The notes: generated by a model from the sequence alone, not told the origin. 64,000 nt of DNA from Alphaproteobacteria bacterium (GCA_947474645.1 CANJJD010000003.1:62001-126000); one strand, 5' to 3'; counted from the stretch's first letter, positions 19,912 through 28,321 are shown. Translations and numbers: made by a program.

Positions 19912-20764
19912 GACCCTGCCCATTGCGAGCTGGACCGGACCCTATGCCCCGGAGATGAAGGCGCGCGCGCTTGCAGGCCTGGAAAGCGGCGCGGTGCTGT
20001 TTTTTCCCAATCTGGCTTTCGCGCTGGCGGAAAAGGAAAAGCAGTTCCTGGATGCGCGCGTCTCCGACGGCAAGGCCAAGAACATCAGCCGCGACCCCAG
20101 CGGCAAGCTGCAATCCACCGCCCTGACCGGCAAACCCGCCAAGGACCTGGCGGCGATGATGGCGCGCTTTGCCGACAGCACCTCCTCACTGATCACGGAC
20201 CTGCTGCCCTATCGCGACGTGGAGCGCGCGCGCACCAGCTTTCGCCCGGTGCAGGTCAAGGGCCGCAGCCAGTCCAAGATCAGCGACGACCGGCTGCTGC
20301 ACATAGACGCCTTTCCCTCCCGTCCCATGCGGGGACGGCGCATCCTGCGTTTCTTCGCCAATGTTGCACCCGCCTCGCCACGTCACTGGCATGTCGGCCA
20401 GCCGTTCGAGGATTTCGCGCGCGGCTTCCTTCCCAGGATCGGCCCCGACCTGCCGGGCAAGTCCTGGCTGTATGAAAAACTGGGTGTCACGCGCGGGCGG
20501 CGCAGCCTGTATGACGAGATGATGCTATCGCTGCACGACACGGCCAAGCGCGACGACTCCTTCCAGGCAAACAGCCCGCATCAGAAAGTGGATTTTCCGC
20601 CGCAAAGCTGCTGGCTGGTGTTTACCGACATGGTGCTGCATGCCGCGCTGGGCGGCGAGTTCGCGCTGGAGCAGACCTTCCACCTGGATATTGACCAGAT
20701 GGCCGAACCGAACCTTGCGCCCATCCGAGTTTTGGAGCGCCTAAGTGGCCGCTCGCTCAGCTAG
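19904..20764 (+). CDS. Kdo hydroxylase family protein (KdoO-like dioxygenase)
   Basis: The family hydroxylates the 3-deoxy-D-manno-oct-2-ulosonic acid of lipopolysaccharide inner core, using Fe(II) and 2-oxoglutarate in the characterised members. This 286-residue protein shows the expected core LLHIDAFPSRPMRGRRILR, with the metal-binding His-x-Asp as HID, then WHVGQPFEDF and a late histidine in DMVLHAALGGEFALEQTF. It is cytosolic or peripheral, with no signal peptide. It overlaps the preceding serine hydrolase gene, so the two form a small operon. Confidence 0.75.
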   Translation: MLETLPIASWTGPYAPEMKARALAGLESGAVLFFPNLAFALAEKEKQFLDARVSDGKAKNISRDPSGKLQSTALTGKPAKDLAAMMARFADSTSSLITDLLPYRDVERARTSFRPVQVKGRSQSKISDDRLLHIDAFPSRPMRGRRILRFFANVAPASPRHWHVGQPFEDFARGFLPRIGPDLPGKSWLYEKLGVTRGRRSLYDEMMLSLHDTAKRDDSFQANSPHQKVDFPPQSCWLVFTDMVLHAALGGEFALEQTFHLDIDQMAEPNLAPIRVLERLSGRSLS

Positions 20765-20865
20765 CGCGAGGAATTTTGTCACCTGAGCAGGAGCGAGGAG
20801 CGAAGTGGACACTTGAGTCCATGAGCGACGAGCGACGCACTCAGGGGGCAAAAGGCCCGCGCTAG
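20761..20865. repeat. Structured palindromic element, copy A (105 bp)
   Basis: The outer stem CTAGCGCG (20761-20768) pairs with CGCGCTAG (20858-20865). Inside, TTTTGTCACCTGAG (20774-20787) pairs with CTCAGGGGGCAAAA (20840-20853) with one wobble and one mismatch. The centre is TGGAC-ACTTGA-GTCCA (20806-20821). The element begins at the stop of the Kdo hydroxylase gene and lies between it and the convergent cheR. Copy B at 46681-46786 has the same plan with different stem sequences. Confidence 0.8.
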
Positions 20866-20905
20866 GGCGCCTATCAAGGTGCTGGAGCGGTCGAGCGGAA
20901 AAGCG

Positions 20906-21727
20906 CTAGCCTAGGCGCAGGATCGTGGCGCGGGACTTGGCATAGAAACCCGGCCCATCTGCGCTGGGCGAAAAGCCGGCCCGGTCCAGTGTGTCATTCT
21001 CGCCCAGGATCAACAGCCCGTCCGGCGCCATGGTGTCGGCGATCCGGTCCAGCACATCCATCCTTGTGGCGGTATCGAAATACATCAGCACATTGCGGCA
21101 AAAGACGATGTCCATGTCGTCCAGCCAGCCGAAGGAATCCAGCAGGTTGAAGCGCTTGAACGTCACCATGCGGCGCAAGGCAGCATCCACCACCCATTCG
21201 GAACGCTCGCGGCGGAAATAGCGCATGGCATGCGGGTCCAGCCCGCGCTCGATCTCGCAGGCGGCATAACGCCCGGCCTCGGCGCGCGCGATGGCTTCGC
21301 CGGACAGGTCGGTGGCGATCAGGTCTATGTTCCAGCCCTCGCGGGTCAGGCCCATCTGCGACAGGAAGATGGCGATGGAATAGGGCTCCTGGCCCGCGGC
21401 GCAGGCCGCCGACCAGATGCGCAAGCGCTTGCTTTGCGCCCGCGCCGCCACCAGGCGCGGCAGCACCGTCTCGCGCAGCGTGCGGAACATGGCGGTGTCG
21501 CGGAAGAAGCTGCTCTCATTGACCGTCATCGCCTCGGTCACCGCTTCCGCCAGCGCTTCGCGCCCCAGCCGCAGCTCGCCGATCAGGCCGTCCATGTCCT
21601 TGAAATCGAAACGGCGCATCACCGGCTCCAGCCGGCGCATGGCCAATGCTTTCTTGTCGAGAGTCAGCGACAGGCCGGAACGGCGGCGCAAAAGACGGGC
21701 AAGAAAGGCAAAATCGTCAGGCGCCAT
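20906..21727 (-). CDS. CheR-type protein-glutamate methyltransferase
   Basis: CheR uses S-adenosylmethionine to methylate glutamates of chemoreceptors. The 273-residue protein has the helical N-terminal CheR domain (FLARLLRRRSGLSL) and the Rossmann methyltransferase domain with RIWSAACAAGQEPYSIAI, LIATDLSGEAI and DIVFCRNVLMYFD. It sits eight bases after a CheY-like gene that follows chpT in the same direction. No other chemotaxis genes are nearby, so it may serve a dedicated signalling module rather than the main flagellar pathway. Confidence 0.88.
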   Translation of the reverse strand: MAPDDFAFLARLLRRRSGLSLTLDKKALAMRRLEPVMRRFDFKDMDGLIGELRLGREALAEAVTEAMTVNESSFFRDTAMFRTLRETVLPRLVAARAQSKRLRIWSAACAAGQEPYSIAIFLSQMGLTREGWNIDLIATDLSGEAIARAEAGRYAACEIERGLDPHAMRYFRRERSEWVVDAALRRMVTFKRFNLLDSFGWLDDMDIVFCRNVLMYFDTATRMDVLDRIADTMAPDGLLILGENDTLDRAGFSPSADGPGFYAKSRATILRLG

Positions 21728-21735
21728 GGGCGCGC

Positions 21736-22104
21736 TCAGATGGTAACGCCGATATCGGCGAGCTTGGCGCGAACGCCGTCGCCGTCGAACGGCTTCATGA
21801 CATATTCATTGGCCCCGGCCGCCATGGCGTTGGCGATTTCACTCGCGTCGCTTTCGGTGGTGCAGAACAGGATGACCGGATGGCCGCCTTCCTGCTGGCC
21901 GCGCACGCTCTTGACGAAGTCCACGCCCTTCATGGTGGGCAGGTTCCAGTCCAGGAAAATCAGGTCGGGCATTTTTTCGCGCACGGCGCGCAGGCCCGTC
22001 ATGCCGTCCTCGGCTTCTTCCACCGAATAATCCAGGCCTTCCATGATGCGGCGCGCGACCGTGCGGATCACGCGGCTGTCGTCCACGACCAGGCAATGTT
22101 TCAT
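21736..22104 (-). CDS. CheY-like single-domain response regulator
   Basis: This 122-residue receiver domain has the acidic pair Asp8/Asp9 (VVDDS), phosphoacceptor Asp52 in IFLDWNLPTMKG, the switch threonine in FCTTES and the MKPF lysine. There is no output domain. The ATG at 22104 was chosen because conserved sequence starts at KHCLVVDD; upstream codons add only an unlikely leader. Being between chpT and cheR, it could receive phosphate from ChpT or act with CheR. Both possibilities are inference. Confidence 0.85.
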   Translation of the reverse strand: MKHCLVVDDSRVIRTVARRIMEGLDYSVEEAEDGMTGLRAVREKMPDLIFLDWNLPTMKGVDFVKSVRGQQEGGHPVILFCTTESDASEIANAMAAGANEYVMKPFDGDGVRAKLADIGVTI

Positions 22105-22176
22105 GGCAGGCGCCCCGACAAGCCCCAAAAATGGCGGCTTTGAGCGGAAATGTACGGTATCAGAGTAAAGATTGCC

Positions 22177-22803
22177 TTACCCGGCGACGATCTCGACGGC
22201 GCCTTCCAGCGGCGTAATCGTCAAGGCGGCATTGACGGTGCGCGACAGCTTGTAGGTCAGGAAGGGCTGCACGTGGCGGGCGTCCACATTCAGCGCCTCG
22301 CCCTTGATCGCATGGTCCACTTCCTCGGTGACACGGGCGTTCAACCCTTGCGCCCGGATATGGAAAGACGGGGCCTGCGGATCGGCGCTGGCGTCCACCG
22401 TCACCATCCCGCCGCGCGGCAGGCAATCGGCGGCCAGAAGCGTGGCGTTCATCAACAGCTTGGCCCAGTCCTTGCCCCAATAAGCCCGGGGCGCGTTCCA
22501 TACCAGTTGCACCTTGCCGCCTTCCAAAAGGCCCGTCACCAGCCGGCCGATTTCGCCCAGATCCAGCTCGGCTCCGGCCGAACCGGCGGCGCCGAAGGCG
22601 ATGCGCATGAACTGGATGCGGGCCAGGGCCTGGTCGGCGCTCATGGTCACCAGCTTGATGGCGTCGGCCCGCATGGCGGGGTCGCGCTCGTCTTCCAGCA
22701 CTTCCATGCCGTTGACCACGGCGCCCAAAGGCCCGACAAGGTCGTGACACACGCGGCTGACCATCAGGGCGGCGAATTCGATCTCGGTCATGACGGACTC
22801 CAT
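22177..22803 (-). CDS. chpT: Histidine phosphotransferase ChpT
   Basis: ChpT relays phosphate from the hybrid kinase CckA to CtrA and CpdR in alphaproteobacteria. The 208-residue protein has the dimerisation helix with the phosphorylatable His20 in VSRVCHDLVGPLGAVVNG, followed by the degenerate ATPase-like fold that no longer binds ATP. The pattern FMRIAFGAAGS is typical. An ATG at 22791 would shorten it by four residues. Two CtrA-box-like sequences lie directly upstream, suggesting feedback control. It heads a chpT-cheY-cheR operon. Confidence 0.9.
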   Translation of the reverse strand: MESVMTEIEFAALMVSRVCHDLVGPLGAVVNGMEVLEDERDPAMRADAIKLVTMSADQALARIQFMRIAFGAAGSAGAELDLGEIGRLVTGLLEGGKVQLVWNAPRAYWGKDWAKLLMNATLLAADCLPRGGMVTVDASADPQAPSFHIRAQGLNARVTEEVDHAIKGEALNVDARHVQPFLTYKLSRTVNAALTITPLEGAVEIVAG

Positions 22804-22816
22804 GCGGCCCCAATGG

Positions 22817-22860
22817 TTAGCAATTGGTTAATTTGTCCGAGGCTCTTAAGGAATCCTTAA
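22817..22860. promoter_or_regulatory. Two CtrA-box-like sites between chpT and cysQ
   Basis: TTAA-GGAATCC-TTAA (22846-22860) is an exact TTAA-N7-TTAA CtrA recognition sequence, and its spacer contains GAATC, a GANTC methylation site. A second site, TTAG-CAATTGG-TTAA (22817-22831), differs at one base. They lie 14-57 bases upstream of chpT. The AAGGA inside the first site could also act as the cysQ ribosome-binding site, so part of the match may be coincidental. Confidence 0.6.
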
Positions 22861-22861
22861 C

Positions 22862-23623
22862 ATGAGCGCAACGCTCTCCCCGCACCTCCAAACTCTGGTG
22901 CGCATCGCCCAAGCGGCCGGCGTGGTGGTCATGCACCACTATGAGGCGGGCGTGGCGGCGCGGGTGAAGGCCGACCGTTCGCCGGTGACGGACGCCGATG
23001 AGGAAGCCGAAAAGCTGATCCTGGCCGAATTGTCCACCGCCTTCCCCGGCGTGCCGGTGGTGGCGGAAGAAGAAGCCGCGGCAGGCCGGATCGCGGCGGT
23101 GGGGTCACGTTTTTTTTTGGTGGATCCGGTAGACGGCACCAAGGAGTTCGTGCGGCGCGGCGGCGAGTTCACGGTGAACATCGGGGAGATCGTGGATGGC
23201 GTGCCGGTCTCGGGCGTGGTGTTCGCGCCGGCCATCGGGCGATTGTTCGTGGGCGCAGGTGGCGAAGGCGCCTTCGAAATTTCAAATGGCGTCACACGCG
23301 CCATCGCGGCGCGCGCGCCCGCGGCCGACGGGCTGGTGGCGGTGTCCAGCCGTTCGCATCCCGATGCCAAGACCGATGAATTGCTGAAAACCCTGAAGAT
23401 CAAGGGCCAAACCAATGCCGGCTCGTCGCTGAAATTCTGCCTGGTGGCGGCGGGCGAGGCCGACATCTATCCCCGCGCTGGGCACACCATGGAGTGGGAC
23501 ACGGCGGCGGGCGATGCGGTGCTGCGCGCGGCGGGCGGGCGGATGACCATGTGGGACGGCGCGGCCTTCATCTATGGCAAGCAGGGATTCCACAACGGAC
23601 CGTTCATCGCCCGCGGGCGCTAA
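22862..23623 (+). CDS. cysQ: 3'(2'),5'-bisphosphate nucleotidase CysQ
   Basis: CysQ hydrolyses 3'-phosphoadenosine 5'-phosphate, a by-product of sulfate assimilation, to AMP. This 253-residue inositol-monophosphatase-superfamily protein has the metal-binding Glu cluster AEEEAA near residue 70 and DPVDGTKEF at residues 88-96, with the second metal motif WDTAAGDAVLRAAGG near the C-terminus. The KEF after DGT is typical of CysQ rather than SuhB. Its start lies one base after a CtrA-like site; AAGGA nine bases upstream can serve as ribosome-binding site. Confidence 0.88.
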   Translation: MSATLSPHLQTLVRIAQAAGVVVMHHYEAGVAARVKADRSPVTDADEEAEKLILAELSTAFPGVPVVAEEEAAAGRIAAVGSRFFLVDPVDGTKEFVRRGGEFTVNIGEIVDGVPVSGVVFAPAIGRLFVGAGGEGAFEISNGVTRAIAARAPAADGLVAVSSRSHPDAKTDELLKTLKIKGQTNAGSSLKFCLVAAGEADIYPRAGHTMEWDTAAGDAVLRAAGGRMTMWDGAAFIYGKQGFHNGPFIARGR

Positions 23624-23871
23624 CGATCCATATCGTGGCGTGCAGAGTAGAACACCAAGGCCATCAGGCCCGCGCCCAAGGCGATGGTGACCACGATGCC
23701 CAAGCCCAGGAACGTCCACCCCCAGCCGCTCATCTGGACGCCTTCCATGGCGGTCCACACCTTCACCGCATACCAGAGCGAGACGCAGAACAGGCCCGCC
23801 AGGACGGCCAGGGTGATCCAGCCGGCGGCGGAAAGAGGCGATTTGGTGTTGTCGTCGGGGTTTGTCGGCAT
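23620..23871 (-). CDS. Small two-span membrane protein, hypothetical
   Basis: I do not recognise this 83-residue protein. It has a short polar N-terminus, a first membrane helix (about residues 16-36, WITLAVLAGLFCVSLWYAV) and a second (about 50-75), ending with the polar ARHDMDR. The 3' end overlaps cysQ by four bases, and it is divergent from eipA. Its gene is short but the two-helix pattern and clean start support it being real. Confidence 0.6.
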   Translation of the reverse strand: MPTNPDDNTKSPLSAAGWITLAVLAGLFCVSLWYAVKVWTAMEGVQMSGWGWTFLGLGIVVTIALGAGLMALVFYSARHDMDR

Positions 23872-24006
23872 GGTTCGGCCAAACCCTAGACCTATTGCGG
23901 GTGTAAAAAAGCCCCAATTTGCGTAAAGATTCGCGGCGCTGGGACGAGTGATTCGGCGCGTTCGCGCGAGCGAGAGCGCCCAACGTAAAGTCGAAGGAGC
24001 CGCGCC

Positions 24007-24630
24007 ATGAACCGCAAGAAATTCATCTCCGGATTGGTGGCGCTGGGCGCTGTCCCCGCCGCGACGGGCTCGCTGCTTTCCGTGCTGCCGGCCCATGCCG
24101 CCGACGGCCAGGCCAACACGCCGGAAGCCAGAGAACGCGCCTCGACGCTGGAATACACCGCCGACGAAATCACCGAAGCCGGCGCCAACTTCTTTGGCAT
24201 CACCACCGAGGCGATGGCCAAGGGCGTGCAGCATGTGTTCGAGGACCTTGGCCGGCCGGACGCCTATATCAAGGGCGATGAAGGCGGCGGCGCCTTTGTG
24301 GTGGGCTTCCGCTATGGCTCGGGCTGGCTGATCCGCAAGACCCGCGAGCCGCTGCAGACCTATTGGCGCGGCCCCTCGGTCGGGTTCGATGCCGGCGCCA
24401 ACGCCTCCAAGGTCTTTGCCCTGGTATACAATTTGCGCGACGACCGGCGCCTGTTCCAGCGCTTTCCCGGCGTGGAAGGCAGCATCTATGTCGTGGCGGG
24501 ACTGGGTATCAATTACCTGCGCAGCGGCGGCGTCACCCTGGCGCCGATGCGCACCGGCGTGGGCCTGCGCGCCGGCGTGAACGCGCATTACCAGGTCTAT
24601 TCCGACCGCCGGGACTGGTTTCCTCTTTGA
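24007..24630 (+). CDS. eipA: EipA family (DUF1134) cell-envelope protein
   Basis: EipA is a periplasmic protein needed for envelope integrity in Brucella. The 207-residue protein has an export signal (about residues 1-31, ending LPAHAAD) and a small beta-barrel domain. The domain is recognised by RGPSVGFDAGANASKVFALV, then RFPGVEGSIYVVAGLG and VTLAPMRTGVGLRAG. A ribosome-binding site GAAGGAG precedes the ATG. It is coupled to a tiny downstream gene through a TTGA start/stop overlap. Confidence 0.85.
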   Translation: MNRKKFISGLVALGAVPAATGSLLSVLPAHAADGQANTPEARERASTLEYTADEITEAGANFFGITTEAMAKGVQHVFEDLGRPDAYIKGDEGGGAFVVGFRYGSGWLIRKTREPLQTYWRGPSVGFDAGANASKVFALVYNLRDDRRLFQRFPGVEGSIYVVAGLGINYLRSGGVTLAPMRTGVGLRAGVNAHYQVYSDRRDWFPL

Positions 24631-24812
24631 AGCAGCGCCCGGTCGCGCTGCCGGCGCTTGCGCTGGGCGCTTTCGCGCTTGGTGCTTTTGCCGTCGGCGC
24701 GCTGGCGATCGGCGCCGTCGCGATCGGGCGCCTGGCCGTGAAGCGCGCCGTGATCAAGCGCCTGGAAATCGACGAGCTGGTCGTGCGCCGTATCCGGCGG
24801 CCTAAGCCGTAG
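24627..24812 (+). CDS. Small glycine/alanine repeat protein
   Basis: This predicted 61-residue product starts with TTG overlapping the eipA stop as TTGA. It consists of short repeats of the form (L/F/V)(A)(I/L/V)GA, for example LALGAFALGAFAVGALAIGA, followed by a basic tail with RLEIDELVVRRIRR. Such five-residue periodicity suggests a membrane hairpin or a small beta-solenoid. I have seen similar small proteins described only as hypothetical. Its end overlaps convergent secF by 11 bases. Confidence 0.5.
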   Translation: MKQRPVALPALALGAFALGAFAVGALAIGAVAIGRLAVKRAVIKRLEIDELVVRRIRRPKP

Positions 24813-25764
24813 CTTCCTCAGCTTTGCCTTCCACATTGCCGCCGCCGACGGCAGGCATGTAGAGCAGCAGCATGGCCGCGACATAGGTGGACGAGAAGGT
24901 GCCCACCACGATGCCGAACAGGATCGCGACGCTGAAATTGTGAAGCACCGGCCCGCCGAACAGCAGCGGGATCACCGACATGGCGGTGGCGGCCGACACC
25001 AGGGTGGTTCGGGTGGCGATCTGGTTGGTGCTGAGGTTGATCATGTCGATCAGCGACATGCGCTTGTACTTGCGCCGATTCTCGCGGATGCGGTCGAACA
25101 CCACCACTGTATCGTTGATCGAATAGCCCGCCAGCAGCAGCAGCGCGGCCACGGTGTTGATGTTGAAATCCAGTCCCACCACCGAAAAGAATCCGGCGGT
25201 AACAAAGACGTCATGGCCGGTGGCGATAAGTGCGCCCACGCCATACTGCCATTCAAAGCGCACCGCGACATAGATCGAGATCATCGCCACTGCGAGAATC
25301 GTGGCCAGGATGCCGTCATTCAAAAGCTCGCCCGATACCTTGGGGCCCACCACCTCGGTGCGGCGGTATTGGTAGCTGGATCCCAGCTTGCCCTTGATGG
25401 CGTTGACCACCGCCTGGTCGGCGTCGTTCTGGTCGCCGCCGGCCTTGATGTCCTTGGGTTGGACGCGGATCATCACGCAACTGTTGATGGGCTTGTCGCA
25501 CTCGCCATTGCCGAAATACTGAAGCTGGGATTCGGGAAAGCCCAGGCTGTCGATGTCGTGCCGCATCTTGCCGATGTCGATCACCTGCGCCGACTTCACT
25601 TCCATCAGCACGCCGCCGGTGAAATCGATGCCGAGATTGAAGCCGTACCAGAAGATCGAGATTACCGAGACGACCATCAGGAGCCCGTCAATGGCGAAGG
25701 CCCATAAGCGGTACTTGACGAAATTGACGTTGGTCGTTTCAGGAATAAACCGCAGCAACGGCAT
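24802..25764 (-). CDS. secF: Protein translocase subunit SecF
   Basis: SecF is an inner-membrane partner of SecD that uses the proton gradient to complete Sec-dependent export. This 320-residue protein has six membrane helices, the large first periplasmic loop, NLGIDFTGGVLMEV near residue 45, and the conserved GYSINDTVVVFDRIRENRR near residue 230. The ATG at 25764 was chosen over 25824 because the leader would be unusually long. Unusually for alphaproteobacteria, secD and yajC are not next to it; the next gene upstream is an exported cupin on the other strand. Confidence 0.92.
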   Translation of the reverse strand: MPLLRFIPETTNVNFVKYRLWAFAIDGLLMVVSVISIFWYGFNLGIDFTGGVLMEVKSAQVIDIGKMRHDIDSLGFPESQLQYFGNGECDKPINSCVMIRVQPKDIKAGGDQNDADQAVVNAIKGKLGSSYQYRRTEVVGPKVSGELLNDGILATILAVAMISIYVAVRFEWQYGVGALIATGHDVFVTAGFFSVVGLDFNINTVAALLLLAGYSINDTVVVFDRIRENRRKYKRMSLIDMINLSTNQIATRTTLVSAATAMSVIPLLFGGPVLHNFSVAILFGIVVGTFSSTYVAAMLLLYMPAVGGGNVEGKAEEATA

Positions 25765-25893
25765 GATCGGGCGCTCTTGATCGGAAAACCGGGCGAACCT
25801 ACAGGGCGCGGCCACCCCAAACAAGCCGCCCCCAAAACTGGCCTAAATGCCCCGTTCTGCTAGAGTTTCGCCGGAAAAAACAGGGAAACGCCC

Positions 25894-26547
25894 ATGACCC
25901 GAATCCTGCTTGGCGCGGTAATGCTGACGGCCCTGCCGCTGGCCGCGCTCCCTTTGAATGCTTGGGCCCAGATACAAGCCCCGGTGATCGACAATGCGCG
26001 GGTGACGGTGCGCGACGTGGCGCTGGAGCCGGGCAAGCCCGCGCCCGCGATTGAACATGCCGGCGATTACATCATTCTCTACCGCAAGGGCGGCCGCATC
26101 CGCAGCGCGGACGGCAAGATCATGCGCCACGCCGATGGCAGCGCCCTCTGGGGACATGGCGGCGTCACCAGCGATACGGCGGTGGGTGCGCCGGCGCATG
26201 AAATCATCGTCGAGCTGAAGGACGCGCCGTCCAACACCGTGGCCAATACCACCGGATTGCCACCGGCCTTCCCGCGTCCCGGCTCCAAAAAAGTTTTCGA
26301 GAACGGCAAGGTGCGGGTGTGGAACTATGCCTGGGTGCCGGGCAAGCCCACCGCCATGCATTTCCACGACACCGAGGTGGTGGTGACCTACCTGCAGGAC
26401 GGCGACATGTCCTCCACCACGCCCGACGGCAAGACCAGCGTCAATCACCGCAATCCCGGCGACATCACCTACAACCTCGCCAACCGCAGCCATTCCGAGC
26501 AGGTGGTCAAGGGCGCCCAGTCGGGCATCATGCTGGAGTTGAAATAG
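25894..26547 (+). CDS. Exported double cupin-like protein
   Basis: This 217-residue protein has a signal peptide (about residues 1-26, ending AWAQ) and two cupin-like halves. The C-terminal half carries the metal-type histidines in TAMHFHDTEVVVTYLQDG and the second motif NRSHSEQ; the N-terminal half (VALEPGKPAPAIEHAGDYI) is degenerate. A periplasmic sugar- or amine-related role is possible but not shown. It opens an accessory catabolic region and is divergent from secF. Confidence 0.65.
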   Translation: MTRILLGAVMLTALPLAALPLNAWAQIQAPVIDNARVTVRDVALEPGKPAPAIEHAGDYIILYRKGGRIRSADGKIMRHADGSALWGHGGVTSDTAVGAPAHEIIVELKDAPSNTVANTTGLPPAFPRPGSKKVFENGKVRVWNYAWVPGKPTAMHFHDTEVVVTYLQDGDMSSTTPDGKTSVNHRNPGDITYNLANRSHSEQVVKGAQSGIMLELK

Positions 26548-26625
26548 CGCCAGTTTACGCAGACGCAATATGGAAAGCGGCGCGGGCCGGGACTAGGCTT
26601 GCCGCCAAACCACCGGGGGACATTC

Positions 26626-27081
26626 ATGGTCAAGACGCTGCTTTTGGCATCGGCATTCCTGGGCGCCATCACGCCGGCCTTCGCCGCCGCCACCATCGAT
26701 CCCAACAACGCCATCGCCCTGACGCCGGACCAGATTCAATGGACCAAGGGCGAAGCCAGCGACCAGGCCTGGCCGATCGGCGCCCGGGACAAAGCCGGTC
26801 CCTGCCTGGAGCTGATCAAGTGGCACGCCGGCCATTTCAGCCGCCCGCATTATCACAGCCGTGCGCGCTATGCGGTGGTGATGGAAGGCACCTGGTGGGT
26901 TTCCACCAGCACGACCTATGACCCCGCCAATCTCACCCTGCCCTTCCCCAAGGGCTCGGTGCTGACCGACCTGGTCAAGGGCACGCATTATGACGGCGCC
27001 AAGCCCGAGACCGGCGACGCCACCATCGCCATCTTCATGGAATGCCCGCTGGACGCGACGAGCACCGAGGTCAAGAAGTAA
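26626..27081 (+). CDS. Exported cupin domain protein
   Basis: This 151-residue protein has a cleavable signal peptide (about residues 1-21, ending FAAA). A single cupin barrel follows, whose first motif WHAGHFSRPHYHSRARYAVV supplies the metal-binding histidines and a glutamate in MEGTWW. The second motif ends with HYDGAKPETGDATIAIFM. Cupins of this type bind small ligands or are isomerases; function is unknown. It follows the other cupin by 78 bases, and its 3' end overlaps the convergent MFS gene by 11 bases. Confidence 0.68.
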   Translation: MVKTLLLASAFLGAITPAFAAATIDPNNAIALTPDQIQWTKGEASDQAWPIGARDKAGPCLELIKWHAGHFSRPHYHSRARYAVVMEGTWWVSTSTTYDPANLTLPFPKGSVLTDLVKGTHYDGAKPETGDATIAIFMECPLDATSTEVKK

Positions 27082-28321
27082 CGATCCTGGGCACCTGCTT
27101 CGCCGGTGCGGGCGCAAGATAGGTGAGCAGGGCGGAAACGATCAGCGCCGCCGCCATCATCAGGAACGACATGCCCGACGAACCAGTATAGCCGTTCAGC
27201 AAGCCCACGCCGTAAGCGCCGACAAAAGAACCCAGCGCGCCCATGCTGTTGATCATGGCGATGGCGCCGCCCGCGACATTGGTGGGCAGCACTTCGGACA
27301 GATAGGCAAAGAAGGGGCCATAGGGCGCATACATCATGGCGCCGGCGATGGTCAGCAGCGCGAAGCTGGCCCAGAAATGGGTGGTTCCCAGAAGATAGGA
27401 ACCGTAAAAGGCCAGCGCCGCCAGCACGAAACAGGGCCAGACCAGGCCCATGCGCTTGCCGCTGATGTCCGACCAGGTGGCGACCGAGATTTCCGCGATC
27501 ACCGCCGCCAGATAAGGCACCGACGACAGCAGCCCCACCTCGGCCATGCCCATGTCCGAGGTCTTGAGCATGGAGGGCAGCCAGATCACGAAACCATAAA
27601 CGCCGATGCTCCAGAGGAAATATTGCGCCGACAGCAGGATCACGCGCGGGCTCTTGAAGGCGGCGGCATAGTTGGCGATGGGCGCGATGTCGCGCTGCTC
27701 TTCCGCCAGCTTGTTTTCCAGCGTGATGCGGTCAGCCTCGGGAAGCCAGGCCGCTTCGCGCGGACGGTCGGCCACCAGCCGCCACCACACAAAGGCCCAA
27801 ATGATCGGCGGCAGGCCCTCGATGATGAACATCCAGCGCCAGCCGAACCCAGCCGCCAGATAGCCCGACAGCAGCGACATCCACAGCATGGTGGCGGGAT
27901 TGCCCAGCACCAGGAAGGCATTGGCGCGGGCCCGTTCGCTCCTGGTGTACCAGCGCGCCTGCAGCACCAGCATGGCGGGCAGCACCGCGCTTTCCACGAT
28001 GCCCAGCAGGAAGCGGTCGAGATACAGCAGGCGGATGTCGGAGATCAGACCGGTGGCGCTGGCCAGTGCGCCCCAGCCGATCAGGCCGACGAAGATCAGC
28101 TTCTTGACGCTGTAGCGCTGGGCATAAATGGCGCCGGGGATCTGGAAGCAGAAATAGCCCAGGAAGAACAGCGAGCCCAGCAGCGAGGATTGCGCGGCGG
28201 TGATGTGCAGGTCGTCCGCCATGCCGGCCGCGGCGCCGAAGCTGAAATTGGCGCGGTCCAGATAGGACAGGCTGTAGCTGACGAAGATGACCGGCAGCAG
28301 CATGGTCCAGCGGCGATTCAT
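27071..28321 (-). CDS. MFS transporter, anion:cation symporter-like
   Basis: This is a 12-span major facilitator permease of 416 residues. The N-terminal SYLDRANFSFGAAAGMADD and the signature RFLLGIVESAVLPAMLVL resemble the ACS group (hexuronate, galactonate, phthalate and 4-hydroxyphenylacetate carriers). A cytosolic loop between helices 6 and 7 holds WLPEADRITLENKL, as in sugar-acid permeases. Import of a sugar acid or aromatic acid is thus plausible and would suit the neighbouring GMC oxidoreductase operon. The start is preceded by GGGGGAA. Confidence 0.83.
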   Translation of the reverse strand: MNRRWTMLLPVIFVSYSLSYLDRANFSFGAAAGMADDLHITAAQSSLLGSLFFLGYFCFQIPGAIYAQRYSVKKLIFVGLIGWGALASATGLISDIRLLYLDRFLLGIVESAVLPAMLVLQARWYTRSERARANAFLVLGNPATMLWMSLLSGYLAAGFGWRWMFIIEGLPPIIWAFVWWRLVADRPREAAWLPEADRITLENKLAEEQRDIAPIANYAAAFKSPRVILLSAQYFLWSIGVYGFVIWLPSMLKTSDMGMAEVGLLSSVPYLAAVIAEISVATWSDISGKRMGLVWPCFVLAALAFYGSYLLGTTHFWASFALLTIAGAMMYAPYGPFFAYLSEVLPTNVAGGAIAMINSMGALGSFVGAYGVGLLNGYTGSSGMSFLMMAAALIVSALLTYLAPAPAKQVPRIVTS

